From an uncultured Elusimicrobia bacterium (GTDB lineage Bacteria; Elusimicrobiota; Elusimicrobia; Elusimicrobiales; UBA9959): a stretch of DNA of 37,673 nt. The DNA lies in NCBI GenBank assembly GCA_903879915.1, contig CAIRNJ010000081.1:1-37673 (forward strand), in the 5' to 3' direction. This document shows, piece by piece, positions 24,201 through 32,782 of this stretch; position 1 is the stretch's first letter; each line of letters starts with the position of its first letter. Made by a program: the position numbers and the translations under genes. The notes under the pieces were generated by a model. The model worked only from the letters and a program-made list of their open reading frames with translations, did no database searches and was not told the origin of the DNA.

Positions 24201-25739
24201 TTATTTGGGGATCTGGAGCTCGAACCTGTTGCCTCCTGCGGATACTATCACGTTCTGCTTCGTTATCGAAGTAAAAACACCTTTGACGGATCTCCCGCTC
24301 TCGTAGAACATCTTTCCGTTCTTAACTATATAGGATCCGCCGGGCCCGACGAGGATGGCCGAAGAGCCGGAAGGATCGGCGAAAACCCCTGAAACTTTCA
24401 GCTCTTTGAGATAGGCGAAGGTGTCTGGCGCCGGGGCGGCCTTCCTGGGCGCGGCCGGCGCCGCCGGAGGCTGTTTTTCGGCATACTGTTCCTCCGCGGT
24501 TTCACGCGTTTTGTCCAGATCCGCGCGCAGCACCGACAATTCGGCCCGGCGCTTCAGCGTTTCGGCGCTTATCCTGCCGTTGAGCAAATTATAACCGTAA
24601 TAGGCCGCGGCCAGGGCCGAGAGAAGCAGGAAATAGACGGCTATCCTGCCGGCGTAACTGGGGCGCCGCAGCAGCGCCTTGGGCAGCAGGTTTATGTGCG
24701 TGAACAGCTCCGCGCGCTCACGGGGGAACCTGCGTATCGACAGGCCGGCCGCTACCGAGAAACGCGGGAGGAAGATCTCCACCGGAACGCCGAACGCCGC
24801 GGTCAGATATTTGTCCAGCCCGGGCAGTTCGGCCGAACCGCCGGTAAGCACCAGCCTGGCGGCGCGCATGCCGGGGCCGGGAGTTTTCTCCGCGTAATAC
24901 GCGATGGTCCGTTTTATTTCGGCGATGATCTGGTCCACCCGCCCGGAAAGCAGGCCGGAGGCCTTTATGGCCAGCTGTTCGTCCTGCTTCAGCGTGTCGG
25001 AGGCGCTGGCCGGCCTGGCTTTGAACCGCGCCAGCAGCCCGTGCGTTTTTTTAAAAGCTTCGGCGGCCGCCGGCGTGATAGCCAGCTCCCGCTGCAGCGT
25101 CACGCTGAGATTGTTCCCGGCCAGGAAAACGGTGCGCACCGCCAGCACAAGCCCCCCGCTCATAACGGCCAGCTCCGTAGCGTTGGCCCCGATGTTAATT
25201 ACGAATACCAGCCCTTTTTCATCGGGCGCCAGGGAGGACAGATAGGCGTTGAGCACGGCGAAAATATTCACGTCGGCTATCACGGGCACAAGGCCCGCGT
25301 TCCTGACGATCTCGGCGCGGTCCTCTACCTCCCCCCGGTCGGCGGTCACCGTCAGCGTCTTTTTTCCGGACGCCGCGCCCGCGCTCCCCGCCGCCAAAGG
25401 CTGTATATAGGTTTCTTCTTCCGTGGTCTCGAGGCGCATCTCTCCGGCGGCGGTATTCTGCGGCGACCGGGTTATGTCCACTGCTGCGGCGGTAGTCGGG
25501 ATGCCTATTACCGCCGTTTTCGTGCGTATTTTATGCGCGGCCAGGACCTTTTTGAGCGCTGCCACGTACGCTTCCGACTTGCCTTTAGGGCCGCCGGCCG
25601 TGCTGAGATCTATTTCGCCGCTGACGGCGCGCAGCGGCTCCTGCCTGCCGCCCGAGAACCTGGTCTCCACTATTTTAATGGAATGCGTCCCCAGGTCTAT
25701 TCCCAGCACGTTTTCATCCGAAAAGGGCGTTAATTTCAT
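24201..25739 (-). CDS. pilM: Type IV pilus PilM protein fused to PilN-like and PilP-like parts
   Basis: 512 aa. Residues 1 to about 340 are a PilM actin-like ATPase: LGIDLGTHSIKIVE (12-25), FVINIGANATELAVM (179-193) and RLVLTGGSAELPGLDKYL (295-312). Next comes INLLP (349-353), the motif at the N-terminus of PilN that docks into PilM. It is followed, as in PilN, by a transmembrane helix (about 363-383) and a short coiled coil (about 388-420). A Pro/Ala linker leads to a C-terminal beta-rich domain (about 444-512: VSGVFADPSGSSAILVGPGG, then a Tyr-x-Val and a closing hydrophobic strand) resembling PilP/GspC periplasmic domains. The chain would span the inner membrane and act as a one-piece pilus alignment complex. 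GGAGGAG lies before the ATG. The gene starts 52 bases after the radical SAM stop. No other pilus gene is in the window. Confidence 0.88.
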   Translation of the reverse strand: MKLTPFSDENVLGIDLGTHSIKIVETRFSGGRQEPLRAVSGEIDLSTAGGPKGKSEAYVAALKKVLAAHKIRTKTAVIGIPTTAAAVDITRSPQNTAAGEMRLETTEEETYIQPLAAGSAGAASGKKTLTVTADRGEVEDRAEIVRNAGLVPVIADVNIFAVLNAYLSSLAPDEKGLVFVINIGANATELAVMSGGLVLAVRTVFLAGNNLSVTLQRELAITPAAAEAFKKTHGLLARFKARPASASDTLKQDEQLAIKASGLLSGRVDQIIAEIKRTIAYYAEKTPGPGMRAARLVLTGGSAELPGLDKYLTAAFGVPVEIFLPRFSVAAGLSIRRFPRERAELFTHINLLPKALLRRPSYAGRIAVYFLLLSALAAAYYGYNLLNGRISAETLKRRAELSVLRADLDKTRETAEEQYAEKQPPAAPAAPRKAAPAPDTFAYLKELKVSGVFADPSGSSAILVGPGGSYIVKNGKMFYESGRSVKGVFTSITKQNVIVSAGGNRFELQIPK

Positions 25740-25790
25740 AATACTCCTCCGCTGCTTATTACATAAGATATCAAATCTTCCGGCTCACCT

Positions 25791-26912
25791 TCATATCCTG
25801 GCGCCGCTCCCCCCTCCGCCGCCGGCGAGCAAAGCTTTTACTTTCCGGACCGCCGCACTGGCGAGCAGGCCGGGCAGGGACGGCCAGTGGAAGATAAGGC
25901 TGGCGTTCACCGCGCATTCGAAAGTGCAGGAGCATTTCGTCCGTTCGATATAGCCGCGGGCGGCGGCGCAGGCCGCCCCTCCCAGTATTTTTTTAATATC
26001 GTAGCCGCTGCCGCGCAGGCCGCCGAGGCAGCGGTCCATAAGTTCGCAGGGGAACACGCGGCCGGTTTCGCTGATGACCACCAGTTTCCTGCCGGCCAGG
26101 CAGGGCAGGCGCGCGCGCCCGCCGAGCAGTCTGGCCGCTATTATGCCCCGGCTTTTCTCCGCCACCGCGCGCAGCAGCCCGTGCCAGGGCCGGGCGTCGC
26201 TGCCCGTCAGCGGAACCGCCAGCCGTTCGCACAGGGCCAGGTAGCCAGCCGGGCCGGGGGCGGCCGCGGCCGGCTCCCGGGTGTCCCCCCGTACCCAGGT
26301 GACGCTGTAATTATCCGCCCGGAAATTGGCTTTTACGAAGTCGAACAGTTCGGCTGCCCGGTGCTCGTTAAGGCGCGAATATACCGTGTTCAGGTCTATC
26401 AGCAGGTTCCCGTACCGCGCGCGCAGCGGCAGCAGGGCCTTATATGTGGCCGTCAGCTTCTCATAAGCGCCGGGCATGCCGCGCACGCGGTCGTGCTCCT
26501 CCCCTGCGCCGTCTATGGACAGCGCTACGCGGATGACCGTGCGCGGGTTCTCTTCGAGCATGCGCGCGACCATCGCGGGGATCCGGTCCGGCAGCGACCC
26601 GTTCGTGGGGATGGTGAGATAGCGGACGCGGTTGTTGCGCGCGAACAGCGCGGCTATTTCACAAAGGTCGGCGCGCAGGAAAGGCTCCCCGCCCGTCAGG
26701 GAAAGCTGGACTATATCGGAAAAGCCGCGGGAGATCTTTTCCAGTTCCGCCAGCGTCAGCTCGTCCTCCGCCCGGGCGGCGGCCTGCTGCTTCCAGTAGA
26801 AGCACATGCCGCAGCGCTGGTTGCAGCGGGCGGTGACGTACAGGATGACGTACGGCGGGGTGGGCGTACGGAAAAGGGTGTAAAGCAGGCCGAGCCGCCC
26901 GGCGGGTTTCAT
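25791..26912 (-). CDS. Radical SAM protein with C-terminal Cys-rich (SPASM-like) region
   Basis: 373 aa from the ATG at 26912, chosen because it gives an ATGA overlap with the glycosyltransferase; the reading frame stays open further upstream but that part is a shadow of the other gene. The radical SAM cluster motif is CNQRCGMC (Cys30, 34, 37), with SLTGGEPFLR as the SAM-binding GGE segment. The C-terminal part has several Cys (LPCLAGRKL, VFPCELMD, KCSCTFECAVN) that could bind one or two auxiliary iron-sulfur clusters, as in SPASM proteins. It would perform S-adenosylmethionine-dependent radical chemistry on a peptide, protein or carbohydrate; the substrate is unknown. It is the third gene of the radical SAM / GT2 / radical SAM operon. 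Confidence 0.9.
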   Translation of the reverse strand: MKPAGRLGLLYTLFRTPTPPYVILYVTARCNQRCGMCFYWKQQAAARAEDELTLAELEKISRGFSDIVQLSLTGGEPFLRADLCEIAALFARNNRVRYLTIPTNGSLPDRIPAMVARMLEENPRTVIRVALSIDGAGEEHDRVRGMPGAYEKLTATYKALLPLRARYGNLLIDLNTVYSRLNEHRAAELFDFVKANFRADNYSVTWVRGDTREPAAAAPGPAGYLALCERLAVPLTGSDARPWHGLLRAVAEKSRGIIAARLLGGRARLPCLAGRKLVVISETGRVFPCELMDRCLGGLRGSGYDIKKILGGAACAAARGYIERTKCSCTFECAVNASLIFHWPSLPGLLASAAVRKVKALLAGGGGGSGARI

Positions 26913-27931
26913 GGCGCCCCGCGCCGGCGCGCGAAGGGATCGGCCGGACAGAACAGCGAATAGACCACGGCTTCCAGCGCACCGAAAACTATCACGAACG
27001 AGAACAGGAACAGCCAGACGGCGCTGAGGGCGGAGAACAGCGCGCCTTTTTTCTTCAGGCAGAAGCCGATGAACCCGGCGTGCCCGGCCGCGGCTACGAG
27101 CAGCAGGAGCGCCGAAAGCGCCAGCAGCGCCGGCCCGGCTGCTGGGGGCGCGGACAGCGCCAGGAGGAAAGCCGCCAGGGAAAGCGGCGCGGACACGGCC
27201 GCTGCGGCCGCGGCCGGCGTGGCCAGCACCTCGTCGAAGCGCCGGTGTTTCATAAAATAGGCCATCCACCAGAAAACGCGGTGGCGGAAGATATAGAACA
27301 GCTTGTTGAAACCGCCGAAATGGTGGCCTACCTGCACGCGGGGGTCCAGCAGCAGCCTGCCTACGGCGGCCACGCGGCGCCCGAACTCGTCGTTCTCTAT
27401 GTCCACGCCGGCGGGGAAAGCGGAAAAGCCGCCGGCGCTGAAGAACGCCTCCCGGCGGATAGCCGCGCACTGGGAGGCGAACACGTTGTAGCTGAGCCCC
27501 GGTTTGCGGCTTAAAGCGTAATGCTTCAGCAGGCAGTAATATTCGGCGAAGAAGCCTGGGCGCAGCGGCTCGTCGGAATAGATGCCCACCACGCCGGCTA
27601 TGGAAGGATCGCTGAAATGCGCCGCCGCCCTGGCTATGGTGTCCGGCCGCATGGCCGTGTCGGCGTCCACGAAGAACAGGATGTCTCCCGCGGCCGCCCG
27701 CGCGCCGGCGTTGCGCGCGGCCGCCGGCCCCTGCGCCGGGGCCAGGGTGATCACCCGGCCTCCGAGCCCGCGCGCGATGGCGGCCGTGCTGTCCTCGGAG
27801 CCGTCGTCCACCACTATCACCTCCAGCGGGCGGCAGGAAGCCCCGGCCACGGAGCGCAGGCACTGCTCCAGCGTCGCGGCGGCGTTATGCGCCGGGACTA
27901 TCACCGACACCCCGGGGAGACCATGCTTCAT
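26909..27931 (-). CDS. Family 2 glycosyltransferase, membrane-anchored
   Basis: 340 aa from the ATG at 27931 (MKHGLPGVSVIVPAHN), preferred over an upstream in-frame start at 27991 because it makes a 4-bp ATGA overlap with the preceding radical SAM gene and puts the GT-A fold at the true N-terminus. Nucleotide-sugar motifs are VIVVDDGSEDST and the metal-binding FVDADT (Asp89, Asp91). EAFFSAGGFSAF and a DIENDEFGRR acceptor-loop Glu/Asp segment follow. Three to four hydrophobic helices occupy the C-terminal third (about 225-330), anchoring it in the inner membrane. It transfers a sugar to a lipid, glycan or protein acceptor on the cytoplasmic face. It sits between two radical SAM genes. Confidence 0.92.
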   Translation of the reverse strand: MKHGLPGVSVIVPAHNAAATLEQCLRSVAGASCRPLEVIVVDDGSEDSTAAIARGLGGRVITLAPAQGPAAARNAGARAAAGDILFFVDADTAMRPDTIARAAAHFSDPSIAGVVGIYSDEPLRPGFFAEYYCLLKHYALSRKPGLSYNVFASQCAAIRREAFFSAGGFSAFPAGVDIENDEFGRRVAAVGRLLLDPRVQVGHHFGGFNKLFYIFRHRVFWWMAYFMKHRRFDEVLATPAAAAAAVSAPLSLAAFLLALSAPPAAGPALLALSALLLLVAAAGHAGFIGFCLKKKGALFSALSAVWLFLFSFVIVFGALEAVVYSLFCPADPFARRRGAP

Positions 27932-29028
27932 GACAGCGCCCCGGACAACCCGTTGAAGAGCAGGTTCAGCTCGGTCTGGCAGTTCCAGCAACAGTCCCTG
28001 CAGCGGCCTGCCTCAAGCCCCGCCGCGGCGAATTGGGGAGAGCGCGCGAACTCTTTCAGGGAGGTGCGGCGCACGCTGCCCACCTTCCTGCCCGTCTGCA
28101 GCCGGGGGAAGCAGGGATAAACTCCGCCGGAAGCGTCCACGGCTATGGTCGCCTGCATGGCGTAGCACTTCAGCGGGGAAGGTTCCCCCCTGAAGCTGCG
28201 CATGAACAGGGCCAGGTAGCGCGCGGTGTTCTCCATCACGGGCTCGGTCCTTTTCAGGGCTATCAGCCCGCTCATTACTTTTTCTGCCAGCGCGAGGTCG
28301 GTCACCCGGAGCCGGTCCGCCGCGGCGCCGTCCAGGTCCAGCGCGTGGAACGGCATGAAACCTATACCGTCAACGCCCAGGCTGCGGGCGAAAGCCGGCA
28401 TCTCCGGCGCCTCGGCCAGGTTCAGGCCGTTGAGCACCATAACCAGGTTCAATTTGGTCTTCCCGCCCCGGGCCGCCCTGAGCTCCAGGAAGCGCGCTAT
28501 GTTCCTGAGCAGCGCGTCGAAAGAGGTAAGCCCCCGCAGGGAATCGTGCGTGGCGGCCGTCACGCCGTCCAGCGAAACGTTGATCCCCTCGATGCCCGAA
28601 GCGAGCAGCAGCTCTATGCGCCTGTCGTCGAGCAAAGTGCCGTTGGTGCTCAGCCAGACGCCCATGCCCCGTCTTTTTATGTGGGCGAAGAGCTCGAAGA
28701 TATCGTCCCTCAGCAGCGGCTCCCCGCCGGTGACGCCGATCACTTCGGCCCCGGCGTCTTTAAGACCGTCTATGACGCGCCTGAACTCTTCCAGGGTCAG
28801 TTCCGGCTCCGGCGGCGCCGCGCCGTCCGGTCCGCCCAGGCGGCAGATGGCGCAATGCGAATTGCACCGCCGGGTCACGCTGAGGGTGGCGAACAGAGGT
28901 ACGCAGACCGGCCTGCCGGCGGCGGCGGCCGCTTTTATTTTCAGGTAGCTGAACAGCATCTTGAAGGGCCACAGCGGGCGGCCGCCGAGAACGGTTCGTT
29001 TGAGCAGGCCGGCGTAAGAATGTCTCAT
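27928..29028 (-). CDS. Radical SAM/SPASM domain protein
   Basis: 366 aa. The radical SAM cluster is CNSHCAIC (Cys55, 59, 62), followed by GVTGGEPLLRDD and LSTNGTLLDD. The C-terminal part carries a SPASM-type Cys set (KCYAM, GGVYPCFPR, then CRDCCWNCQTELN). Such proteins modify peptides (RiPP and quinohaem maturases) or act as anaerobic maturases and lipid or sugar modifiers. It is the first gene of a three-gene operon. No Shine-Dalgarno is visible before the ATG, and the promoter lies about 75 bases upstream. No precursor peptide gene was found next to it. Confidence 0.92.
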   Translation of the reverse strand: MRHSYAGLLKRTVLGGRPLWPFKMLFSYLKIKAAAAAGRPVCVPLFATLSVTRRCNSHCAICRLGGPDGAAPPEPELTLEEFRRVIDGLKDAGAEVIGVTGGEPLLRDDIFELFAHIKRRGMGVWLSTNGTLLDDRRIELLLASGIEGINVSLDGVTAATHDSLRGLTSFDALLRNIARFLELRAARGGKTKLNLVMVLNGLNLAEAPEMPAFARSLGVDGIGFMPFHALDLDGAAADRLRVTDLALAEKVMSGLIALKRTEPVMENTARYLALFMRSFRGEPSPLKCYAMQATIAVDASGGVYPCFPRLQTGRKVGSVRRTSLKEFARSPQFAAAGLEAGRCRDCCWNCQTELNLLFNGLSGALS

Positions 29029-29102
29029 TTATTTGAACGCGACCGGAAGGCGGGTAGCAGCGCACGAACGTTCCGCGAAAATATACGCATTGACCGGCTC
29101 TT

Positions 29103-29131
29103 ATTGTATTAAGTTAGCTCCCGGGATTCAA
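29103..29131 (-). promoter_or_regulatory. Promoter of the radical SAM / glycosyltransferase operon
   Basis: On the minus strand, -35 TTGAAT (29131-29126), a 17-base spacer and -10 TACAAT (29108-29103). The -35 hexamer is identical to the one proposed for the aconitase operon. The gap 29029-29170 otherwise contains no gene that I can support. Confidence 0.55.
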
Positions 29132-29170
29132 TCCGGAGACTTAAGAGGGCCTGGGCCGCGCCGGAAGGGG

Positions 29171-30865
29171 TCAGCCGCTGCCCGAGACCGGGTAAAGCTT
29201 CCGCAGTATTTCCAGCAGCTGGCCGCGCGTCAGCGCGTATTCCCCCCGGCCGCCCGGGCCTAAGCCCTGTTTCAGGGCGGCGCCGCGCGGGACCTCGGCG
29301 GCGATGCTTTCCGGCGGGCCGAAAGAGGCGAGTTTTGCCAGTACTTCCGGCAGCTGGTCCGGGGCCAGGTAAAATTGCCCGCGGTGGTAAGTGCCCAGGC
29401 CGTGCTTCAGCAGCCAGTCCACGCTTTCTTCGTCGGAGAGCAGCGCGCCGCGCAGGGCGGCCTCGGCCAGCCCCAGCGCCAGCCAGGCGGAAAAGCTGTC
29501 GGGGTCCAGCTCGACGGCACCTCTGAAGCGCGCGCGGGCCGTCCTGAGCCTTCGCCCGGGGCAGGCGTGCAGCGCGGCGATATTGAACAGGTATCTGCCG
29601 CTGGTAATAAGGGCATTGGCCTGCCTTTGTTTACCGTAGGAAAAATAACTGAAAACCTCCTCAGGGCCGGCCCACTGTTTTTTTACCGGCTCGTTAAAAG
29701 CCCCGGCTATGCTGCGGGCGCAGGCGTTGGCCAGCAGCAGGTACCCGGTAATATTGGGATGCACCCCGTCGGCAAAAAGTTCGTTGCCGGGCAGCCCGTG
29801 CGGAGAGTTCCGTTCGAAGATCGCCGCCACGTCCACTACGGGTACGGCATATTGCTTGCCGAGCGCCCGGATGAAATCGTTCTGCCGGCCCGTCGCGCGG
29901 GGAAAATTATCGAAGGCGGACAGGTCCAGGGCCCGCCGGTAGCTCCGCGCGGCATCCTCGTACCGGCCCGCCGCCTGGTAACATTTCCCGGCGCGGTATT
30001 CAAGGTAGGCCCGCGCCTGCGGGTGCTCACCTGCCTGCGCCAGGTAATAGCTGAGCGCGGCCCCGGCGCGGCCCTGGTCTTCCAGCGCCTGTCCTTTTTC
30101 AAGCATGGCCGTAATTTCGGCAAGGGACAGGCCGGCCCGGCGCGGGTGGCGCGGGGACAGGCGCTCGCCGGGGAACAGGCCCGGATCGATATCGGCCGTG
30201 TTGGAGACCAAAGTGGAAAGTACCGGGACCAGGCCGCTCTTCAGGCTCATTTCCACGATACGCCGCAGATGCCGCTCGTAAGTGCGCGGCGTTCTTACGC
30301 GGAGGAAGGGCAGCAGTTTCTCGGCGTGGAAGGACAGGTCCGAGAGCAGCATGGAGCGGTCCAGCACGTTTTCCCTGAACCATTCCAGCGGCAGCGGCCC
30401 GTGCGGGCTCATCGCGTCGTTATGGCCGGCGTAGACCAGCACCGCGCCAGGTGCCGCGCCGCCGCGCAGGCGCAGCGCCTGCTCCAGCGCCACGGACTGG
30501 GGATACACCGACTCGCCGCTTCTGGACAGGTCGAATACCCTGACCTCCCTGCCCTGGAACCGGTCGCCGAGCAGGCTGCTGACCAGGGCCGCCAGCGTGA
30601 TCGGCCTGCCCGGCACGTTGGGCTGCCCGTTGTACGGTTCGCCCGCGGCGGTGGACTCTCCGACGATATACAGCGAAAAATATCCTTCTTCGGCGCCGCC
30701 GGCAGGTCTGCCGGCTCTCAGGGTCCAGGAGGCCCGGTACAGCATTTCCGCCGCGCCGCCCAGTACCAGCGCGGCGGCAGCCGCGGCGCCCAAAAGCCGC
30801 CAGCGCCGCGCCTGCGCAGCTCCGGAAGTCTTTGGAGCGTTCATGCCGGAAGCAGGGTCGTTCAT
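29171..30865 (-). CDS. Membrane-anchored SGNH/GDSL-type hydrolase with inserted TPR repeats
   Basis: 564 aa. One N-terminal helix (about 24-41) anchors the protein; the rest is probably periplasmic. Catalytic blocks: GES (69-71, nucleophile Ser71, with Glu instead of the usual Asp of GDS), GHND (147-150, block III with Asn149) and DGVH (Asp366, His369, block V). TPR-like helices (about 250-312: ALEDQGRAGAALSYYLAQAG, AGKCYQAAGRYEDAARSYRR) are inserted between blocks III and V, and more helical repeats follow (about 420-470). Such enzymes are esterases or O-acetyl esterases/transferases acting on glycans or lipids. It lies 6 bases after the polytopic membrane gene. An alternative start at Met8 (30844) is possible; neither has a clear Shine-Dalgarno. 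Confidence 0.85.
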   Translation of the reverse strand: MNDPASGMNAPKTSGAAQARRWRLLGAAAAAALVLGGAAEMLYRASWTLRAGRPAGGAEEGYFSLYIVGESTAAGEPYNGQPNVPGRPITLAALVSSLLGDRFQGREVRVFDLSRSGESVYPQSVALEQALRLRGGAAPGAVLVYAGHNDAMSPHGPLPLEWFRENVLDRSMLLSDLSFHAEKLLPFLRVRTPRTYERHLRRIVEMSLKSGLVPVLSTLVSNTADIDPGLFPGERLSPRHPRRAGLSLAEITAMLEKGQALEDQGRAGAALSYYLAQAGEHPQARAYLEYRAGKCYQAAGRYEDAARSYRRALDLSAFDNFPRATGRQNDFIRALGKQYAVPVVDVAAIFERNSPHGLPGNELFADGVHPNITGYLLLANACARSIAGAFNEPVKKQWAGPEEVFSYFSYGKQRQANALITSGRYLFNIAALHACPGRRLRTARARFRGAVELDPDSFSAWLALGLAEAALRGALLSDEESVDWLLKHGLGTYHRGQFYLAPDQLPEVLAKLASFGPPESIAAEVPRGAALKQGLGPGGRGEYALTRGQLLEILRKLYPVSGSG

Positions 30866-30871
30866 ATGGGT

Positions 30872-32782
30872 CTATTTAAGGTCTGCCGCTGCGCCGCCGG
30901 GCCCGGAAGGCCCGTGCGTAAAGCCGTCCGGGCGGGTCAGCTCGTCCCTTATCCGCCGCCTTAAGTCCGGATCGGGCGCGCCGCCGGCACGTGCGCTCCT
31001 GAGCAGGGCGGCTGCCCGGGCCAGGCGCGGGGTGAGCGTAACGCTGCGCGAAACTTCCGAAAGTATTTTCCCCATCCTTTCCGGGGGCCACATCAGCAGC
31101 GCGTTCGCCGCGGCGCCGTTCCAGTACCAGTCGGTGTCCTCCTTGAACAGCTCGCGCAGCTCCTTGTCGCCGCTGTACGGCCGCATGTTCTGCCAGTCGC
31201 CGCCGCCCGCGGCCCGCGGCGGATTCAGCTCGGCGTAAGCCCGCCGCAGGGAGACCAGGGCCGCGGCCCGGTCCCCCAGTTCGAACTCGCGCAGCATCCT
31301 GACCGTATAATAGTAGACGCTCTCGCCGTGCGTCTCCTCGCGCGGGGGAACCGGGATCGCGGCCGGCGAGCGCGAAGCCGTCACCGCCAGGAAATAGTTC
31401 TTGGCCTCGTCGCGGAACTTCACGCCGCATTCGGCCAGGCAGCCGCGGTAAGCCCCGTCCGCGCCGTTCAGCCAGAGCTCGCCGCACTTAAGCTCGTACA
31501 GCTTCTTGTCCCCGGGAAAGCGCGCCGACGCGCGCGCGTAAGTGTCGGCCGCGGGCGCCTGGCGCCCGGCGCGCCAGGGATAAACCAGCACCAGCGCTTC
31601 CACGCACAGCACGGCGGCGAAGGCCGGCCAGAACGCAGCCGTCACCGCTTTTTTCGCGGCGGCGTACGTCCAGGAGAGACCGGCCGGCCGCCGCGGGAGC
31701 AGGGTGCCGGCCAGCAGCGGCGGCAGCAGGTAGCTCAAGGGATAGAAGTAGCGCTTCTCCACGGCCAGCGCCGCGTGGACCAGCACGAAATAAACAGGCA
31801 GGCAGAAGATGAAACGCTTCTCTTTCTCCCGGCTCAGCGCCAGGGCCGCCAGGAAAAGAGCGAACAGTGCCGGATAGAACAGGAAAACACGCCACAGCCG
31901 CCTCAGCACCGTGAGCGCGTAGAAGAACGGCCTCCTGGCCGCCTCCCTGAAATAGAACGCGGCGGCGCTGTCCTGCCAGGTCAGGCCGGCCGCCTTGCGC
32001 GTATCGCCGAAAGCGGTGTAGACGCCGCCCATGGCGGCGGTGATAACGTTGTTGGAGCCCCGCTGCTCGTCGAGCACGCTGAATTTCCCGGTCACGGAAT
32101 AATTAAGATAGCCCCAGGGCAGCAGCAGCGCGTAGGCGGCCGCCGCGAACAGCAGCCAGCGGCGCGCGAAGGCCGCCCGGCTTTCGCCGGCGCCCGGCCG
32201 GGCGCACAGAACCAGCAGAGGGGCGAACAGGAACAGCGGCGTGCGCACGAGCAGCGAAGAGCCCACGGCCAGGCCGCACAGCAGGCTGTTCCTCAGGCTT
32301 TTTTCCTCCAGCTGCAGCAGCAGCAGCGCGAAGACCAGAAGGATGAAATAACTGTAGATAGCCTGCTCATAGACCAGGTCGTGCCCCCCCCCGAACAGGC
32401 CCGCCCACAGCAGGGCCAGGATGCCGGCCCAGTAGCCGCGCAGCAGGCAGCCGGTAAGGAACACCAGCGCGTAAACGCCCATATGCAGGAGAATGAACAG
32501 CAGGTCGGGCCCTATCCCGGCGTTAAGCGCCGCCGAGACGAGGATCTCGGCGAAAGGCATGTTCAGGCTTATCCCGATATTAGGCAGGCCTGCCAGGAAA
32601 AAACCGCCCAGGTCCATCTGGCAGAGCTCGGTGTAAAAACTTTCGAATTTCGGGAACCCCCACAGGTTCAGGCAGCAGAGCGCGAAGGCCAGCAGTGCCG
32701 GCAGCGCGGCCCTGCGCGCTTTTGAAGCGGCGAACCACGCGTTCAGCCTGAAGAAGATGGTGCCGGGTTTCGGATCGTCCAT
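30872..32782 (-). CDS. Polytopic membrane protein, GT-C glycosyltransferase-like, with soluble C-terminal domain
   Basis: 636 aa from the ATG at 32782, chosen because AGGTGA lies 7 bases upstream; the ATG at 32788 would be only 1 base from it. About 10-11 transmembrane helices fill residues 30-410 (for example LLFILLHMGVYALVFLTGCL and YSYFILLVFALLLLQLEEKS), then about 210 soluble residues that look helical and TPR-like (AYRGCLAECGVKFRDEAKNY, LGDRAAALVSLRRAYAELNP). The layout resembles lipid-linked-sugar glycosyltransferases of the GT-C/PMT class, but I cannot place the catalytic acidic residue with confidence (ESFYTELCQMD in the first loop is a candidate). It is co-transcribed with the SGNH hydrolase, so a joint role in surface-glycan assembly is plausible. 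Confidence 0.8.
   Translation of the reverse strand: MDDPKPGTIFFRLNAWFAASKARRAALPALLAFALCCLNLWGFPKFESFYTELCQMDLGGFFLAGLPNIGISLNMPFAEILVSAALNAGIGPDLLFILLHMGVYALVFLTGCLLRGYWAGILALLWAGLFGGGHDLVYEQAIYSYFILLVFALLLLQLEEKSLRNSLLCGLAVGSSLLVRTPLFLFAPLLVLCARPGAGESRAAFARRWLLFAAAAYALLLPWGYLNYSVTGKFSVLDEQRGSNNVITAAMGGVYTAFGDTRKAAGLTWQDSAAAFYFREAARRPFFYALTVLRRLWRVFLFYPALFALFLAALALSREKEKRFIFCLPVYFVLVHAALAVEKRYFYPLSYLLPPLLAGTLLPRRPAGLSWTYAAAKKAVTAAFWPAFAAVLCVEALVLVYPWRAGRQAPAADTYARASARFPGDKKLYELKCGELWLNGADGAYRGCLAECGVKFRDEAKNYFLAVTASRSPAAIPVPPREETHGESVYYYTVRMLREFELGDRAAALVSLRRAYAELNPPRAAGGGDWQNMRPYSGDKELRELFKEDTDWYWNGAAANALLMWPPERMGKILSEVSRSVTLTPRLARAAALLRSARAGGAPDPDLRRRIRDELTRPDGFTHGPSGPGGAAADLK

Noticed and set aside
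24108-24392. Plus-strand frame of 94 codons at the end of pilM
   Set aside because: Mostly antisense to the PilP-like domain of pilM, with no ribosome-binding site or recognisable domain.
26913-27863. Upstream extension of the radical SAM frame at 25791-26912
   Set aside because: The extension is Arg/Gly/Pro-rich and lies in another frame of the glycosyltransferase. The ATG at 26912 gives the normal radical SAM N-terminus and an ATGA overlap.
27932-27991. Longer N-terminus for the glycosyltransferase
   Set aside because: The extra 20 residues precede the first beta-strand of the GT-A fold and overlap the end of the upstream gene; the start at 27931 gives a 4-bp overlap like the next junction.
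29020-29115. Thirty-codon plus-strand frame as a possible radical SAM precursor peptide
   Set aside because: It overlaps the start of the divergent radical SAM gene, has no Shine-Dalgarno, lacks Cys, Gly-rich or repeat features of known precursors, and covers the promoter of the operon.
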